A stretch of DNA of 26,425 nt from CAYJRR01 sp964372275 [NCBI: uncultured bacterium] (GCA_964372275.1 CAYJRR010000063.1:1-26425), one strand, 5' to 3'. Positions 1 through 9,328 are shown, counted from the stretch's first letter. The notes: a model not told the origin generated them from the sequence alone. Translations and numbers: made by a program.

Positions 1-458
1 TTGTCCTCGGGGTCGCCCAACCCGTAGAGGCACGACACGCTCGAGACGACGATCGCGTCGCGGCGCGACACGACGGCGCTCGTGGCCGAGAGGCGCAGGC
101 GGTCGAGGTCGTTGTTGATCGAGGCGTCCTTCTCGATGTAGATGTCGCGCTGCGGGATGTACGCCTCGGGCTGGTAGTAGTCGTAGTAGCTGACGAAGTA
201 CTCGACGGCGTTCTCCGGGAAGAGCGCCTTGAACTCGCCGTAGAGCTGCGCGGCGAGCGTCTTGTTCGGCGCGATCACCAGCGCCGGCCGGTCGACCGCC
301 GCGATCACGTGCGCCATCGTCATCGTCTTCCCGGAACCGGTCACCCCCAAGAGCGTCTGGTGCTTCGCCCCGGCGAGGATCCCGTCGGCGAGCGCCCGGA
401 TCGCCGCCGGCTGGTCCCCTTTCGGCGTGAGGTCGCCGGCGATGCGGAAGGACGACAT
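1..458 (-). CDS. uvrB: UvrABC excinuclease subunit B, N-terminal part (partial)
   Basis: UvrB is the damage-verifying helicase-like subunit of nucleotide excision repair. It is loaded on DNA by UvrA and then recruits UvrC. About 152 codons are present, starting at the ATG complementary to 456-458; the gene runs off the left edge. The N-terminus reads as [17 protein letters not shown], followed by the Walker A motif [12 protein letters not shown], then [12 protein letters not shown]. The beta-hairpin region [14 protein letters not shown] follows, then [15 protein letters not shown] and [14 protein letters not shown]. These are signature segments of UvrB and are all in normal order, so the identification is secure. 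A purine-rich stretch (GAAGAGG) about 8-14 nt upstream could be the ribosome site. The gene diverges from the genes that begin near 570-870. Confidence 0.97.
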   Translation of the reverse strand, partial: MSSFRIAGDLTPKGDQPAAIRALADGILAGAKHQTLLGVTGSGKTMTMAHVIAAVDRPALVIAPNKTLAAQLYGEFKALFPENAVEYFVSYYDYYQPEAYIPQRDIYIEKDASINNDLDRLRLSATSAVVSRRDAIVVSSVSCLYGLGDPED

Positions 459-569
459 CCTATGGCCTCTTCTCTAGCGCGGTTTCGGGGCGCGCACAAA
501 GCGCGCGGTTGCCGCGTGCGTCCGGGTGAGCAGGTGGGCGCCGGACGAGGCGGACGCGCGGGAGGGTCG

Positions 570-830
570 ATGGCGAAGAACCGACGGATCGTACGACGCA
601 AGGTGCGGGGAGACCGGAGCCGGGACGGGAGGCGGAAGGGGACGCGCACGAGAGTCCGGCGTCGAGACGCGGTGCCCCCCCCCGCGACGGCGCCATCACG
701 CGGTGGACGGATCGTGCGGCGCGTCGAGCGGACGGCAGGCGGGCGGCCGGTGACGCTGCGGCGCGTGGCGGACGTGGTGCTCGGGGCGGCGGGAACCGCC
801 TACGACGCCTGGTTCCGCCGCCGCTCATAA
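570..830 (+). CDS. Small, very basic hypothetical protein (doubtful)
   Basis: An 86-codon frame starts MAKNRRIVRRKVRGDRS and ends AYDAWFRRRS. A GGAGGG stretch at 561-566 lies just 5' of the ATG. More than a third of the residues are Arg or Lys in the first half. The C-terminal 25 residues (VADVVLGAAGTAYDAWF) could form one amphipathic or weakly hydrophobic helix. It fills most of the roughly 410-bp space between uvrB and the PilZ-receiver gene and ends 39 bp before the latter. I recognise no family. In DNA this rich in G and C, open frames that encode Arg-rich proteins arise by chance, so it may be non-coding. If it is real, a nucleic-acid-binding role is possible on charge alone. Nothing else is visible in 459-569. 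Confidence 0.35.
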   Translation: MAKNRRIVRRKVRGDRSRDGRRKGTRTRVRRRDAVPPPATAPSRGGRIVRRVERTAGGRPVTLRRVADVVLGAAGTAYDAWFRRRS

Positions 831-856
831 TTCCGGGGACCCCTCCCGGGCCGCGG

Positions 857-862
857 TAGTAT
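857..862 (+). promoter_or_regulatory. Possible leaderless-type -10 box before the PilZ-receiver gene
   Basis: TAGTAT lies 7 nt before the ATG at 870, and no Shine-Dalgarno sequence is seen there. A -10 box at this distance would put the transcript start at or next to the start codon. The same arrangement recurs before other genes in this window (see findings). No clear -35 box is visible. This is inference from spacing only. Confidence 0.35.
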
Positions 863-869
863 CGGGCCG

Positions 870-2033
870 ATGGCGACGCGCGACACCCGAGTCGACGCGA
901 TGATTCCGGTTCGATTCGCCGACGCGGCGGAGTTCCTCGTCGAGTTCAGCGCGAACATCAGCAAAGGCGGGATCTTCGTCCGCACCTCGTCCCCGCTTCC
1001 GCTCGGAACGAAGGTGCGTCTGACCCTCGAGCTGCCGGGGACGAAGCAGTCGGTGCCGGTTCTCGGCCAGGTCGCCTTTCTGCTCACCCCCGAGCTCGCC
1101 GCGCGCCAGGGCAAGGTTCCCGGGATCGGGGTCCGCTTCACCGAGATGGAGACCGACGCGCAGCGCACCCTGGCCGCCTTCGTCGACGAGGCGACGAGAG
1201 TCTCGCGAGGCCGGGTGCTGGTGGTCGACGACGACGTGATCGAGCTGCAGGCGGCGGCGACGATCTTCCGCCGCCATTCGTTCAACGTGGTCACGGCATC
1301 GAGCGCGGTGCAGGCGCTGGAGGTGGTCCGCTACGGCGAGATCGACCTGATCGTCAGCGATCTCCACATGCCGCGCATGGACGGCTTCGAGCTGCGCGAC
1401 AACGTGCGCCGGATCCCGCACGTCGCCGAGGTCCCGTTCGTCTTCGCCTCGCTCACCGACGACCCGAACGACCGCGCCGTCGCCGCCGAGCTCGGCGTGA
1501 CCCGCTTCCTCAAGAAGCCGCTCAAGGAGGAGGCGGTGCTCACGCTGCTGAACGACCTCGCGACGCCTACGACGGCCCCCGCCACGACGGCCGCCACCGC
1601 TTCGCCGCTGGTCGCCCCCGTGGCGGCGGACTGGCCGGCGAGCCGACCGCCCGCGTCGGTCGGGGCGCCGATGGAGGAGCTCGCGTCCTTTCCGGCCGCG
1701 GCGATGCCCGACGCGGAGTCGTTCGCGCAGCTCGAGCCGTCGGTGCCACCGGAAATGGAGGACGCGCGCCGCTGGACGGCGGAGAACCTCCTCCCGTCGA
1801 CCGAGACGACGGTCACCGACGGAAGCGCCCTCTGGAGCGACAAGGGGGAGGCGCCCGCCGGCGTCGCGGTCGGCGTCGACGCGTTCGAGCCGACCGCGCC
1901 GGCCGCGCCGCTCCCGAAAGGGGACGGGACGCCGATGGTCTGCACGCTGTGCGGCGGGAGCTACACCATCGGCGACGAAGTCACCGACGAGCGAATGCTC
2001 CTCGCCTGCCCCGCCTGCATCGAAGGACGCTGA
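870..2033 (+). CDS. PilZ domain - receiver domain - C-terminal CxxC motif protein
   Basis: This is a 387-residue signalling protein. Residues about 5-108 form a PilZ-type domain of the kind common in myxobacteria: NISKGGIFVRTSSPLPLGT at 29-47 carries the N-x-S-x-x-G motif. The usual RxxxR half of the cyclic-di-GMP site is not evident (R4, R7 and R15 are spaced differently), so binding is uncertain. Residues about 115-232 form a response-regulator receiver with acidic residues D120-D122, phospho-acceptor D164 (SDLHMPRMDG), S194 and K216. An Ala/Pro-rich linker of about 120 residues follows. The last 30 residues hold CTLCGG and CPAC, a zinc-ribbon-like pair. There is no DNA-binding output domain. 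It probably takes part in a phosphorelay as an adaptor. No kinase gene is nearby. Confidence 0.85.
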   Translation: MATRDTRVDAMIPVRFADAAEFLVEFSANISKGGIFVRTSSPLPLGTKVRLTLELPGTKQSVPVLGQVAFLLTPELAARQGKVPGIGVRFTEMETDAQRTLAAFVDEATRVSRGRVLVVDDDVIELQAAATIFRRHSFNVVTASSAVQALEVVRYGEIDLIVSDLHMPRMDGFELRDNVRRIPHVAEVPFVFASLTDDPNDRAVAAELGVTRFLKKPLKEEAVLTLLNDLATPTTAPATTAATASPLVAPVAADWPASRPPASVGAPMEELASFPAAAMPDAESFAQLEPSVPPEMEDARRWTAENLLPSTETTVTDGSALWSDKGEAPAGVAVGVDAFEPTAPAAPLPKGDGTPMVCTLCGGSYTIGDEVTDERMLLACPACIEGR

Positions 2034-2050
2034 CCTAGTAGGCTCGGAGC

Positions 2051-2352
2051 ATGCGACGGCTCCTTCCGGTCCTGCTGTTCATGGTCGCCTCGGCCGGGTC
2101 CGCCCGTGCCGAGGAGCGGTGGTCGATTCACGCCTCCTCGTCCGCCGGCGTCCGGATCGGGGAGTCGTCGGCCGCCGGGGCGGTCGGCCATCTCGGAGGG
2201 CGCTGGCGTGTCGGTTCGCGGTCGTGGCTCGAAGCCGAGGTCGGCGAGGGCTGGTTCGACGCGCGCGGCTCGGAGCTGACGGCGCCGATCACCTTCGGCG
2301 TGCGCCTCGAGACGCCGCGCGACGGATGGCGCGTCGGCTTGGCACTGGGCTT

Positions 2353-2356
<4 letters not shown>
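2051..2356 (+). CDS. Small exported protein, possible partial beta-barrel
   Basis: This is a 101-residue protein with a clear signal peptide (MRRLLPVLLFMVASAGSARA, cleavage after ARA). The mature part alternates polar and aromatic residues in a way typical of outer-membrane strands (GGRWRVGSRSWLEAEVGEGWF) and ends in Phe (VGLALGF), as many outer membrane proteins do. It is too short for a full 8-strand barrel, so it may be a fragment of a family or a small periplasmic protein. I recognise no family. It follows the PilZ-receiver gene by 17 bp. Its TAG stop overlaps the TAG stop of convergent cysS within one CTAG. Confidence 0.7.
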
Positions 2357-3813
<1,457 letters not shown>

Positions 3814-3822
3814 CGTCGTCCG

Positions 3823-3828
3823 ATGCTA
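3823..3828 (-). promoter_or_regulatory. Possible leaderless-type -10 box before cysS
   Basis: On the minus strand TAGCAT sits 9 nt before the cysS ATG, and no ribosome site is evident. With only 50 bp between the divergent starts, a short or absent leader would fit. There is no convincing -35 element. Confidence 0.3.
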
Positions 3829-3850
3829 GCAAAACGACCGCGCGCGACGA

Positions 3851-3856
3851 TATCGT
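3851..3856 (+). promoter_or_regulatory. Possible leaderless-type -10 box before the INSIG-like gene
   Basis: TATCGT lies 7 nt before the ATG at 3864, inside the palindrome ACGATATCGT (3847-3856). No Shine-Dalgarno is visible. If transcription starts at the ATG, the alternative in-frame GTG at 3855 could not be used. Confidence 0.3.
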
Positions 3857-3863
3857 GGGCCCG

Positions 3864-4463
3864 ATGCCCGACGGCGCCCCCGAGCGGAGTGAATGGTTGC
3901 GCGCGACGGGGGTGTTGGCCGCGCTGGGGGCGACGGTCGGCACGGCGCTCGACGCGATCCACACCCACACCGACACCCTCGCCTACCCCGAGCCGGCCTT
4001 CTTTCGCGAGGCGTGGTGGGTGCCGCCGCTGTTCGCCGCCGCCGGCGTCGCCATCGGACTGGCGCGGCCGCTCTGGGAAAGACTCCTCCGCCTCCGGTCG
4101 CCGCCTCCGTCCGGCCGCGTGGTCGTTCTCGGGATCGGCCTGTTCGTCCTCGCCTACGCCCTGAGCGGGCTCCTCCCCTTCCCGTGGCCGACGCGATCGC
4201 TCGTGCTCGCCGCGGTGGCGGCGGTGGCCTGGACGGTCTGCGATCGGACCGGGCTCGGGATCTTCCTCGCCGTCTCCACCGCGCTTCTGGGGACGTCGGT
4301 GGAGATCGGTCTGGTGCGCGTCGGCGCCTTCGCCTACGCGCCGGACCAACGCGACCTGGCCGGCGTCGCCGGTTGGCTTCCGTGGCTGTACGCCTCGGCG
4401 TCGATCGCGGTGGGGGCCCTGGGCAAGCGCCTCACCGACGGGGCACCCGCCTCACCATCCTGA
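3864..4463 (+). CDS. INSIG-like multi-pass membrane protein
   Basis: This 199-residue protein has about six hydrophobic segments. Several stretches match the insulin-induced gene (INSIG) family as I remember human Insig-1 and Insig-2. They are EAWWVPP at 49-55 (SAWWVPP in Insig), DRTGLGIFLAVSTALLGT at 127-144 (DRSRSG...AFLAT), VGAFAYAPDQ at 153-162 (NGVYQYTSPD), and WLPWLY followed by GALGKRL at the C-terminus (WLPCIF...NIGRQL). The order and spacing also agree. The Asp in the DRS motif, needed for Scap binding in the human proteins, is kept as D127. Animal INSIGs hold Scap and HMG-CoA reductase in the ER in response to sterols. Bacterial members exist (a mycobacterial one has a known structure), but their role is unclear to me. 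The start at 3864 is preferred; an in-frame GTG at 3855 would add three residues. Confidence 0.8.
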   Translation: MPDGAPERSEWLRATGVLAALGATVGTALDAIHTHTDTLAYPEPAFFREAWWVPPLFAAAGVAIGLARPLWERLLRLRSPPPSGRVVVLGIGLFVLAYALSGLLPFPWPTRSLVLAAVAAVAWTVCDRTGLGIFLAVSTALLGTSVEIGLVRVGAFAYAPDQRDLAGVAGWLPWLYASASIAVGALGKRLTDGAPASPS

Positions 4464-4498
4464 GTTCCGCCGGACCCGGCACCGGCCCCGAGACCCCT

Positions 4499-4517
4499 GA
4501 TTTTCCGACGGAAAATC
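4499..4517. promoter_or_regulatory. 19-bp perfect palindrome, possible operator
   Basis: GATTTTCCG-A-CGGAAAATC is a perfect 9+1+9 inverted repeat in the 85-bp gap between the INSIG-like gene and the hydrolase. It ends 31 bp before the hydrolase ATG. It is strikingly AT-rich for this genome. As RNA it would be only a short hairpin with no following T-run, so an operator for a dimeric repressor is more likely than a terminator. I do not recognise the regulator. Confidence 0.4.
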
Positions 4518-4548
4518 GCGGCATGTCCGTTGCTGCCCTTCGTCCTCG

Positions 4549-5397
4549 ATGGGAGCGAGTCGAGAACCCGCGCACCGGATTGCCGGGATCGCACGGTCGG
4601 TGGCGGTCGGGCTCACGCTGGCGATCGGCGTTTCGACCGCGGCCGCGCGCCCGCTGCCGGACGAGTGTGACCCGCCCGCGACGAAGATGGCGGAGGTCCT
4701 CGAGGCGGTGACCGACGCGGCCGAATGGGCGCCGCTCACCGACGCCGCGGTCGAATCGAACCCGCCCCTCGACGACGACGTCGCGATCCTCGTTGGCGGC
4801 ATCGATGCGCGTTCCCGCGACCTCGACGGATGGGGGCCGATCCACGCCGCCGCGGGCCTGCACGTCCTGGACTTTCCCTACGACCGGCGACGGAAGACGC
4901 TCACCGAAAACGCGGCGATCCTCCGGGCGGCGCTCCTGGCGTTGAACGCCGCCGGTGTGAAGCGCGTCACGATCAACGCCTACAGCATGGGGGGGCTCGT
5001 CACCAAGGCGGCGCTCGACTCGATGGCCGCCGACGGGACGCTGTCGCGCTTCGAGCACGTCGACTTCACCGCGCGCGGCACGCCGTGGGGGGGCTACAAC
5101 TCGGCGAACATCGCCTGGAACACGCGCTACCTCCTCGGCACGCGGTGGATTTCGCGATGGATCGGGAAGCCGATGGCGTTGGAGATGGGATCGAAGACCC
5201 CGTTCATCCGCGCGAGAGGCGCGCCCCTTCCGGACAACGTCTCGTTCCACCTGGTGGAGGGAGAGGCCGACGACATCGGCGGACCGCAGCACGAGCGGGA
5301 GAAGGCGAACTACCGCTCGGTGCAGGTGATCGCCGACGATGTCACGGTGATCGGCGGCGCCGACCACGCGGCGGTCGCGCGGCCGCGCCGCCCCTAG
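4549..5397 (+). CDS. Exported alpha/beta hydrolase (lipase-like)
   Basis: This is a 282-residue protein. After a basic stretch, residues about 11-33 form a signal sequence (GIARSVAVGLTLAIGVSTAAA). The mature part begins with a short Cys-containing segment and then shows the alpha/beta hydrolase fold: ILVGGIDA near 80, VLDFPYD near 107, and the nucleophile elbow INAYSMGGLV with Ser146. TARGTPWGGYNSA resembles the GTPH/W segment after the elbow in triacylglycerol lipases of the PGAP1/LipA type. A likely Asp is in EGEADDIGG and a candidate His is in GADHAAV near the C-terminus. An esterase or lipase of unknown substrate is the safest call. Its TAG stop overlaps that of convergent ispDF in a CTAG. 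Confidence 0.8.
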   Translation: MGASREPAHRIAGIARSVAVGLTLAIGVSTAAARPLPDECDPPATKMAEVLEAVTDAAEWAPLTDAAVESNPPLDDDVAILVGGIDARSRDLDGWGPIHAAAGLHVLDFPYDRRRKTLTENAAILRAALLALNAAGVKRVTINAYSMGGLVTKAALDSMAADGTLSRFEHVDFTARGTPWGGYNSANIAWNTRYLLGTRWISRWIGKPMALEMGSKTPFIRARGAPLPDNVSFHLVEGEADDIGGPQHEREKANYRSVQVIADDVTVIGGADHAAVARPRRP

Positions 5398-6626
5398 ATG
5401 GCAGTGAGGACCGCGACGGCTTCACCCTCGACGGCTTCGCCGCGGCCGACGGCGTCGAGGCCGTTTCCGGACTTGGCCTTGATCGAGACGGCGCCGACCG
5501 GCAATCGCAGCGCGTCGGCGACCGCGGCGCGCATCGCGTCGAGCGCGGAGCCCAGCTTCGGGGCGCGCAGCCAGACGGTGGCATCGACGCTGGCGACCAC
5601 GAAGCCGGCGCGCTCCGCCTCGGCACGGGCGCCGGCGAGGATCGCGAGCCCCGTGATGCCGAGCGTCTCCTCGGCGTCGTCCGGGAACAGCCGCCCGAGG
5701 TCCCCCGCCGCCGCCGCGCCGACGACGGCGTCGGCGATGGCGTGGCAGAGGGCATCGCCATCGGAGTGGCCGAGCGGTCCGACCTCGGAGGGGAACGTGA
5801 CGCCCGCGAGCACGAACGGACGACCGGCCACGAGCGGATGCTTGTCACGCCCGAAACCGACGCGTGAGACGGGGACCGACGCCCCTCCGGCCAGCCGCAC
5901 CGTCCGCGCCGGATCCGCCCCCGCGACCCAACGCTCCGCCAACGCCAGGTCTTCCGGCCCGGTGATCTTGAGGTTGGCCGGCTCACCCGCCACGACCGTC
6001 ACCGTTCCGCCGATCCGTTCGACGAGCGCGGCGTCGTCGGTCGCCTCCTCGCCGCGCACGCCCGCCGCCTCGTGCGCGCGCCGCAGCAGATCGGCACGAA
6101 ACGCCTGCGGCGTCTGCACCCGCCACAACCCGTCCCGCGAGACCGTTTCCCGCACCGACCGGTCGTCGCCCACCCGCTTGAGCGTGTCGTCGACCGGAAG
6201 CGCGGCGACGGCCGCACCGTGCGCGCGAGCCGCGCCGATCGTCGCCGAGAAGAGCGACGCCGACGCCAGCGGGCGGGCGGCGTCGTGCACCACCACCACC
6301 TCCAGGCCGGGTGAGAGGACGGCGAGCGCGTTCGCGACGCTCCGCGTGCGCGTCTCCCCCCCTTCGACCACCGCCCTCACCTTCCCGATTCCGGTCGCTT
6401 CGCGACGCGCCAGGTCCTGGAGCGGCGCCGACGCCGAGACGACGATCTCCCCGATCTCCGGAGCCGCCGCCGCGGCGAGCAGGCTGCGGCGAAGCAGGGT
6501 GGTCCCCGCCAGCGGAAGGAACTGCTTGGGCCGATCGCCGCCGAACCGGGCGCCCGTCCCGCCGGCGGCGATCACGCACCCGGCGGTGGGAACGGTCGGT
6601 CGCACCGCGACACCATAGCCTGTCAC
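5394..6626 (-). CDS. ispDF: Bifunctional IspD/IspF: MEP cytidylyltransferase - MEcPP synthase
   Basis: This 410-residue fusion carries two steps of the MEP isoprenoid pathway. IspD (about 10-240) makes CDP-methylerythritol from MEP and CTP. Its motifs are AAGGTGARFGGDRPKQFLPL, VVVHDAARPL, WRVQTPQAF, EEATDDAALVE and NLKITGPEDL. IspF (about 253-410) makes the cyclic diphosphate: metal ligands D261 and H263 in GFGRDKHPL and H295, with GHSDGDALCHAIADA, LFPDDAEE and KAKSGNGLD. The intermediate kinase IspE is not in the window. IspDF fusions are known in several proteobacteria. The start could be the GTG complementary to 6624-6626 or the one at 6603-6605; both have a TAnnnT box 6-8 nt upstream and neither has a good ribosome site. 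The second gives an N-terminus closer to usual IspD. Confidence 0.96.
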   Translation of the reverse strand: MTGYGVAVRPTVPTAGCVIAAGGTGARFGGDRPKQFLPLAGTTLLRRSLLAAAAAPEIGEIVVSASAPLQDLARREATGIGKVRAVVEGGETRTRSVANALAVLSPGLEVVVVHDAARPLASASLFSATIGAARAHGAAVAALPVDDTLKRVGDDRSVRETVSRDGLWRVQTPQAFRADLLRRAHEAAGVRGEEATDDAALVERIGGTVTVVAGEPANLKITGPEDLALAERWVAGADPARTVRLAGGASVPVSRVGFGRDKHPLVAGRPFVLAGVTFPSEVGPLGHSDGDALCHAIADAVVGAAAAGDLGRLFPDDAEETLGITGLAILAGARAEAERAGFVVASVDATVWLRAPKLGSALDAMRAAVADALRLPVGAVSIKAKSGNGLDAVGRGEAVEGEAVAVLTAI

Positions 6627-6713
6627 CCCCCGTGACGGTAGCGCCCCGCCGGCGGCCCTTCCACCGGCGCGCCGGGTGCGCTATGAGGCGGCCTTCCCGA
6701 GGAGGTACGACGA

Positions 6714-7130
6714 ATGGACCCCCGAACCGCCCGACCCGCCGGACCACGCCGCTTCGAACCCGGATCGTTCCTCCTGGGGGCCGCGCTCGCGACGCTCCTC
6801 TTTTCGTTCACCCGACCGGCGGCGGCGATCGACCTCGGCGCCATCGCCAAGTCGGTGACCAACCTGATCCGGATCAAGAAGGACCTCGACGGCGACATCA
6901 AAGCCCTCACCTCCGACGCGAAGACGTTGCTCGCGGACAAGGAGAGTCTGCTGCAGATCAAGGAACAGCTCGTCCGTCTTTCGACCGAGACGCGGGCGCA
7001 GATCGACTCCGTCTCGACGCTCGTCGGCGTGGTCGAGGGCCACCTCAAGGCGACCCAGGCCGACATCACCAAGACGGCCACCCACGTCAATCAGATCGAC
7101 GACGTGCGCAAGGCGCTCGAAGGCAAATAG
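6714..7130 (+). CDS. Exported coiled-coil protein of unknown function
   Basis: This is a 138-residue protein. A signal sequence lies at about 18-38 (GSFLLGAALATLLFSFTRPAAA), with likely cleavage before IDLG. The mature 100 residues are almost entirely helical and heptad-like: long runs of alternating charged and hydrophobic residues (DLDGDIKALTSDAKTLLADK, then EQLVRLSTETRAQIDSVSTL), with no Cys and no Pro. It probably forms a periplasmic or surface coiled coil. A strong ribosome site GAGGAGGT (6699-6706) supports the ATG. It lies 25 bp before the M3 peptidase lipoprotein gene and is likely co-transcribed with it. I recognise no family. Confidence 0.8.
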   Translation: MDPRTARPAGPRRFEPGSFLLGAALATLLFSFTRPAAAIDLGAIAKSVTNLIRIKKDLDGDIKALTSDAKTLLADKESLLQIKEQLVRLSTETRAQIDSVSTLVGVVEGHLKATQADITKTATHVNQIDDVRKALEGK

Positions 7131-7155
7131 GATGCGCCACCTTCTCGGAGGAACC

Positions 7156-9276
7156 ATGACCACGACGACGCGAAGCCTCGCCCTCCTCGTCCTCGCCCTC
7201 GGCCTCGGAAGCGGTTGCGCGCCGAAAGCGGAGCGCGGCGTCACGGCGCACGCGAGTCCGAAACCGGCCGCCGCCGCCGCGCCCATCGCGCGCGTCGACG
7301 TCGACCCGCTCGACGTGACCTGGAGCCCCGAGGAGATGTCGTCGGCGTGCACCGCCGCGGAAAGCGAGGCCGACGCGCGCCTCGCGAGCCTGGTGGCGAT
7401 CCCGGACGCGGACCGCACCTTCCAGAACACGGCGCTGGCGCTGGAGAGCGCGACCGCCGACTACGCCGAGAAGGTCGCCCGCCTCACCTTCATGAAGAGC
7501 GTGCATACCGACGCGGCGGTGCGCGAGGCGGCCGGCCGGTGCGAGGAGCGCGCCGGGAAGTACGCCGTCGCCCTCGGCGCACGCAAGGACCTCTACAAGG
7601 CGATGAAGGGATGGTTGGCCAACCCGCGCGCGCGGGAGGCGCTCGACGCCGAACAGAAGAAGCTGGTCGACGTCACGATGCGCGACTTCCGCCGAAACGG
7701 GCTGGAGCTCGCGGACAGCGAGCGCGAGAAGCTGGTCGCGATCCGCCAGCGCATCACCGAGCTGGAGACGAAGTTCTCCACCCATCTCACCGAGGACAAG
7801 AGCTCGATCGAGCTCACCAAGGCCGAGCTCGCCGGCATGACCGACGAGTTCCTCGCGCGCCTGAAAAAGACGCCGGCGGGCAAGTACGTCGTCACCACCA
7901 AGTACCCCGACTACTACCCCGTCCTGGAGAACGCGACGGTGGAGGCCACCCGGCGGAAGCTCGAGGTCGCCTTCATGAACCGCGGCGGGCCCGAGCAGAT
8001 CGCGCTGCTGGACGAAGCGGTGAAGCTGCGCCAGCAGGCGGCCCGGATGCTGCGCTACGCCACGCACATGGACTACGTCGCCGAGCCGAGGATGGCGCGG
8101 GACGCCAAGACGGTCGGCCTCTTCATCGACCGGATGAGGGCGGGGCTGGCCCCGGGTCTCACGGCCGAGCGGGAGAAGATGCAGGCGCTCAAGGCGAAAG
8201 AGACCGGGAAGAAGGACGCGAAGATCCACGCCTGGGATTGGCGCTACTACCTGAACCGCATCAAGCGGACGGAGTACGCCATCGACGACGAACAGATCCG
8301 CGCCCACTTCCCCACCGACAAGGTGATGGCCGGGATGTTCGAGGTCTACGAGCGTCTCTTCGGGATCGACATCCAGGAGGATCCCGCGGCGCCGGTGTGG
8401 GCCGACGGAGTGAAGCACTACCAGGTGATCGACGCGACGACGCACGAGCGCATCGCGCGCTTCTACGTCGATCCGTTCCCCCGGGACGGGAAGTACGGCC
8501 ATGCCGCCGAGTTCGGCCTCTCCACCGGCCGCGAGACTGCGCGTGGCTACAAGATTCCGTTCGCGGCCCTGGTGATGAACTTCAGCCCACCGTCGGACGG
8601 CGAACCCTCGCGGCTCAAGTTCGAGGAGGTGCGGACGCTGTTCCACGAGTTCGGCCACGTGATGCACGAATCGCTGACGACCGCGCGCTACGCGACGCTG
8701 TCCGGGACCAACGTCGCCCGCGACTTCGTCGAGGCCCCGTCGCAGATGCTCGAGAACTGGATCTACCGGCCGGAGGTCCTCGCGCTGCTCTCGGCGAGCC
8801 CGACCGACCCGTCGAAGCCGCTGCCGCCCGAGCTGGCGCAGAAGCTGATCGCCGCGCGCCGCTACAACGCCGGCACCCACTACAGCCGCCAGGTCTTCCT
8901 CGCCTCCTTCGACCGCGCCCTGCACGCCTCCATCCAGCCGCCGGGGGCGGAGCAGATCTCCCGCGACCTGTGGGCCATGATCCTGGGCTTCGACGAGGAC
9001 CCCAAGAGCCGGTTCCCCGGCACGTTCGGCCACATGATGGGGGGCTACGACGGCGGCTACTACGGCTACCTGTGGAGCGAGGTCTTCGCCGCCGACATGT
9101 TTACCCGCTTCCAGGCGGAAGGGGTCTTGAATCCGACCGTCGGCCGCGCCTACCGCGACATCATCCTGGCGCGCGGCCGCGTCGAGGAGCCGGACGTCCT
9201 GCTCAAGCGGTTCCTCGGTCGCGAGCCGAACGAGGAGGCGTTCCTCCTCCTCACCGGAATCAAGAAGTCGAGCTGA
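7156..9276 (+). CDS. M3 family zinc metallopeptidase, lipoprotein
   Basis: This 706-residue enzyme belongs to the thimet oligopeptidase/oligopeptidase A family (M3A). The active-site helix is FHEFGHVMHE with H497, E498 and H501; the third zinc ligand is E526 in FVEAPSQMLENW. The late motif HMMGGYDGGYYGYLWSE is also characteristic. Such enzymes cleave short peptides inside a closed channel. Unlike cytoplasmic OpdA, this one has a signal peptide and lipobox (LGLGSGC), so it should be anchored in the envelope and degrade periplasmic or external peptides. GGAGGA at 7147-7152 fixes the start at 7156; an in-frame ATG at 7132 would bury the signal sequence. The coiled-coil gene upstream is probably in the same transcript. 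Confidence 0.94.
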   Translation: MTTTTRSLALLVLALGLGSGCAPKAERGVTAHASPKPAAAAAPIARVDVDPLDVTWSPEEMSSACTAAESEADARLASLVAIPDADRTFQNTALALESATADYAEKVARLTFMKSVHTDAAVREAAGRCEERAGKYAVALGARKDLYKAMKGWLANPRAREALDAEQKKLVDVTMRDFRRNGLELADSEREKLVAIRQRITELETKFSTHLTEDKSSIELTKAELAGMTDEFLARLKKTPAGKYVVTTKYPDYYPVLENATVEATRRKLEVAFMNRGGPEQIALLDEAVKLRQQAARMLRYATHMDYVAEPRMARDAKTVGLFIDRMRAGLAPGLTAEREKMQALKAKETGKKDAKIHAWDWRYYLNRIKRTEYAIDDEQIRAHFPTDKVMAGMFEVYERLFGIDIQEDPAAPVWADGVKHYQVIDATTHERIARFYVDPFPRDGKYGHAAEFGLSTGRETARGYKIPFAALVMNFSPPSDGEPSRLKFEEVRTLFHEFGHVMHESLTTARYATLSGTNVARDFVEAPSQMLENWIYRPEVLALLSASPTDPSKPLPPELAQKLIAARRYNAGTHYSRQVFLASFDRALHASIQPPGAEQISRDLWAMILGFDEDPKSRFPGTFGHMMGGYDGGYYGYLWSEVFAADMFTRFQAEGVLNPTVGRAYRDIILARGRVEEPDVLLKRFLGREPNEEAFLLLTGIKKSS

Positions 9277-9328
9277 GCGGCGGTGGGAGTCCCGACCGGA
9301 ACGTCGGTCTTCTCGGAGGCTTCGAACG

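Noticed and set aside
683-705. Possible third, degenerate copy of the 38-bp repeat (GACGGCGCCATCACGCGGT)
   Set aside because: Only about 17 of 19 bases at one end agree and the rest diverges; in GC-rich DNA this is not enough to call a copy.
3847-3856. Palindrome ACGATATCGT between cysS and the INSIG-like gene, also found at 11032-11041
   Set aside because: The second copy is inside the coding region of the TPR-like gene; two copies of a 10-bp palindrome are weak evidence for an operator.
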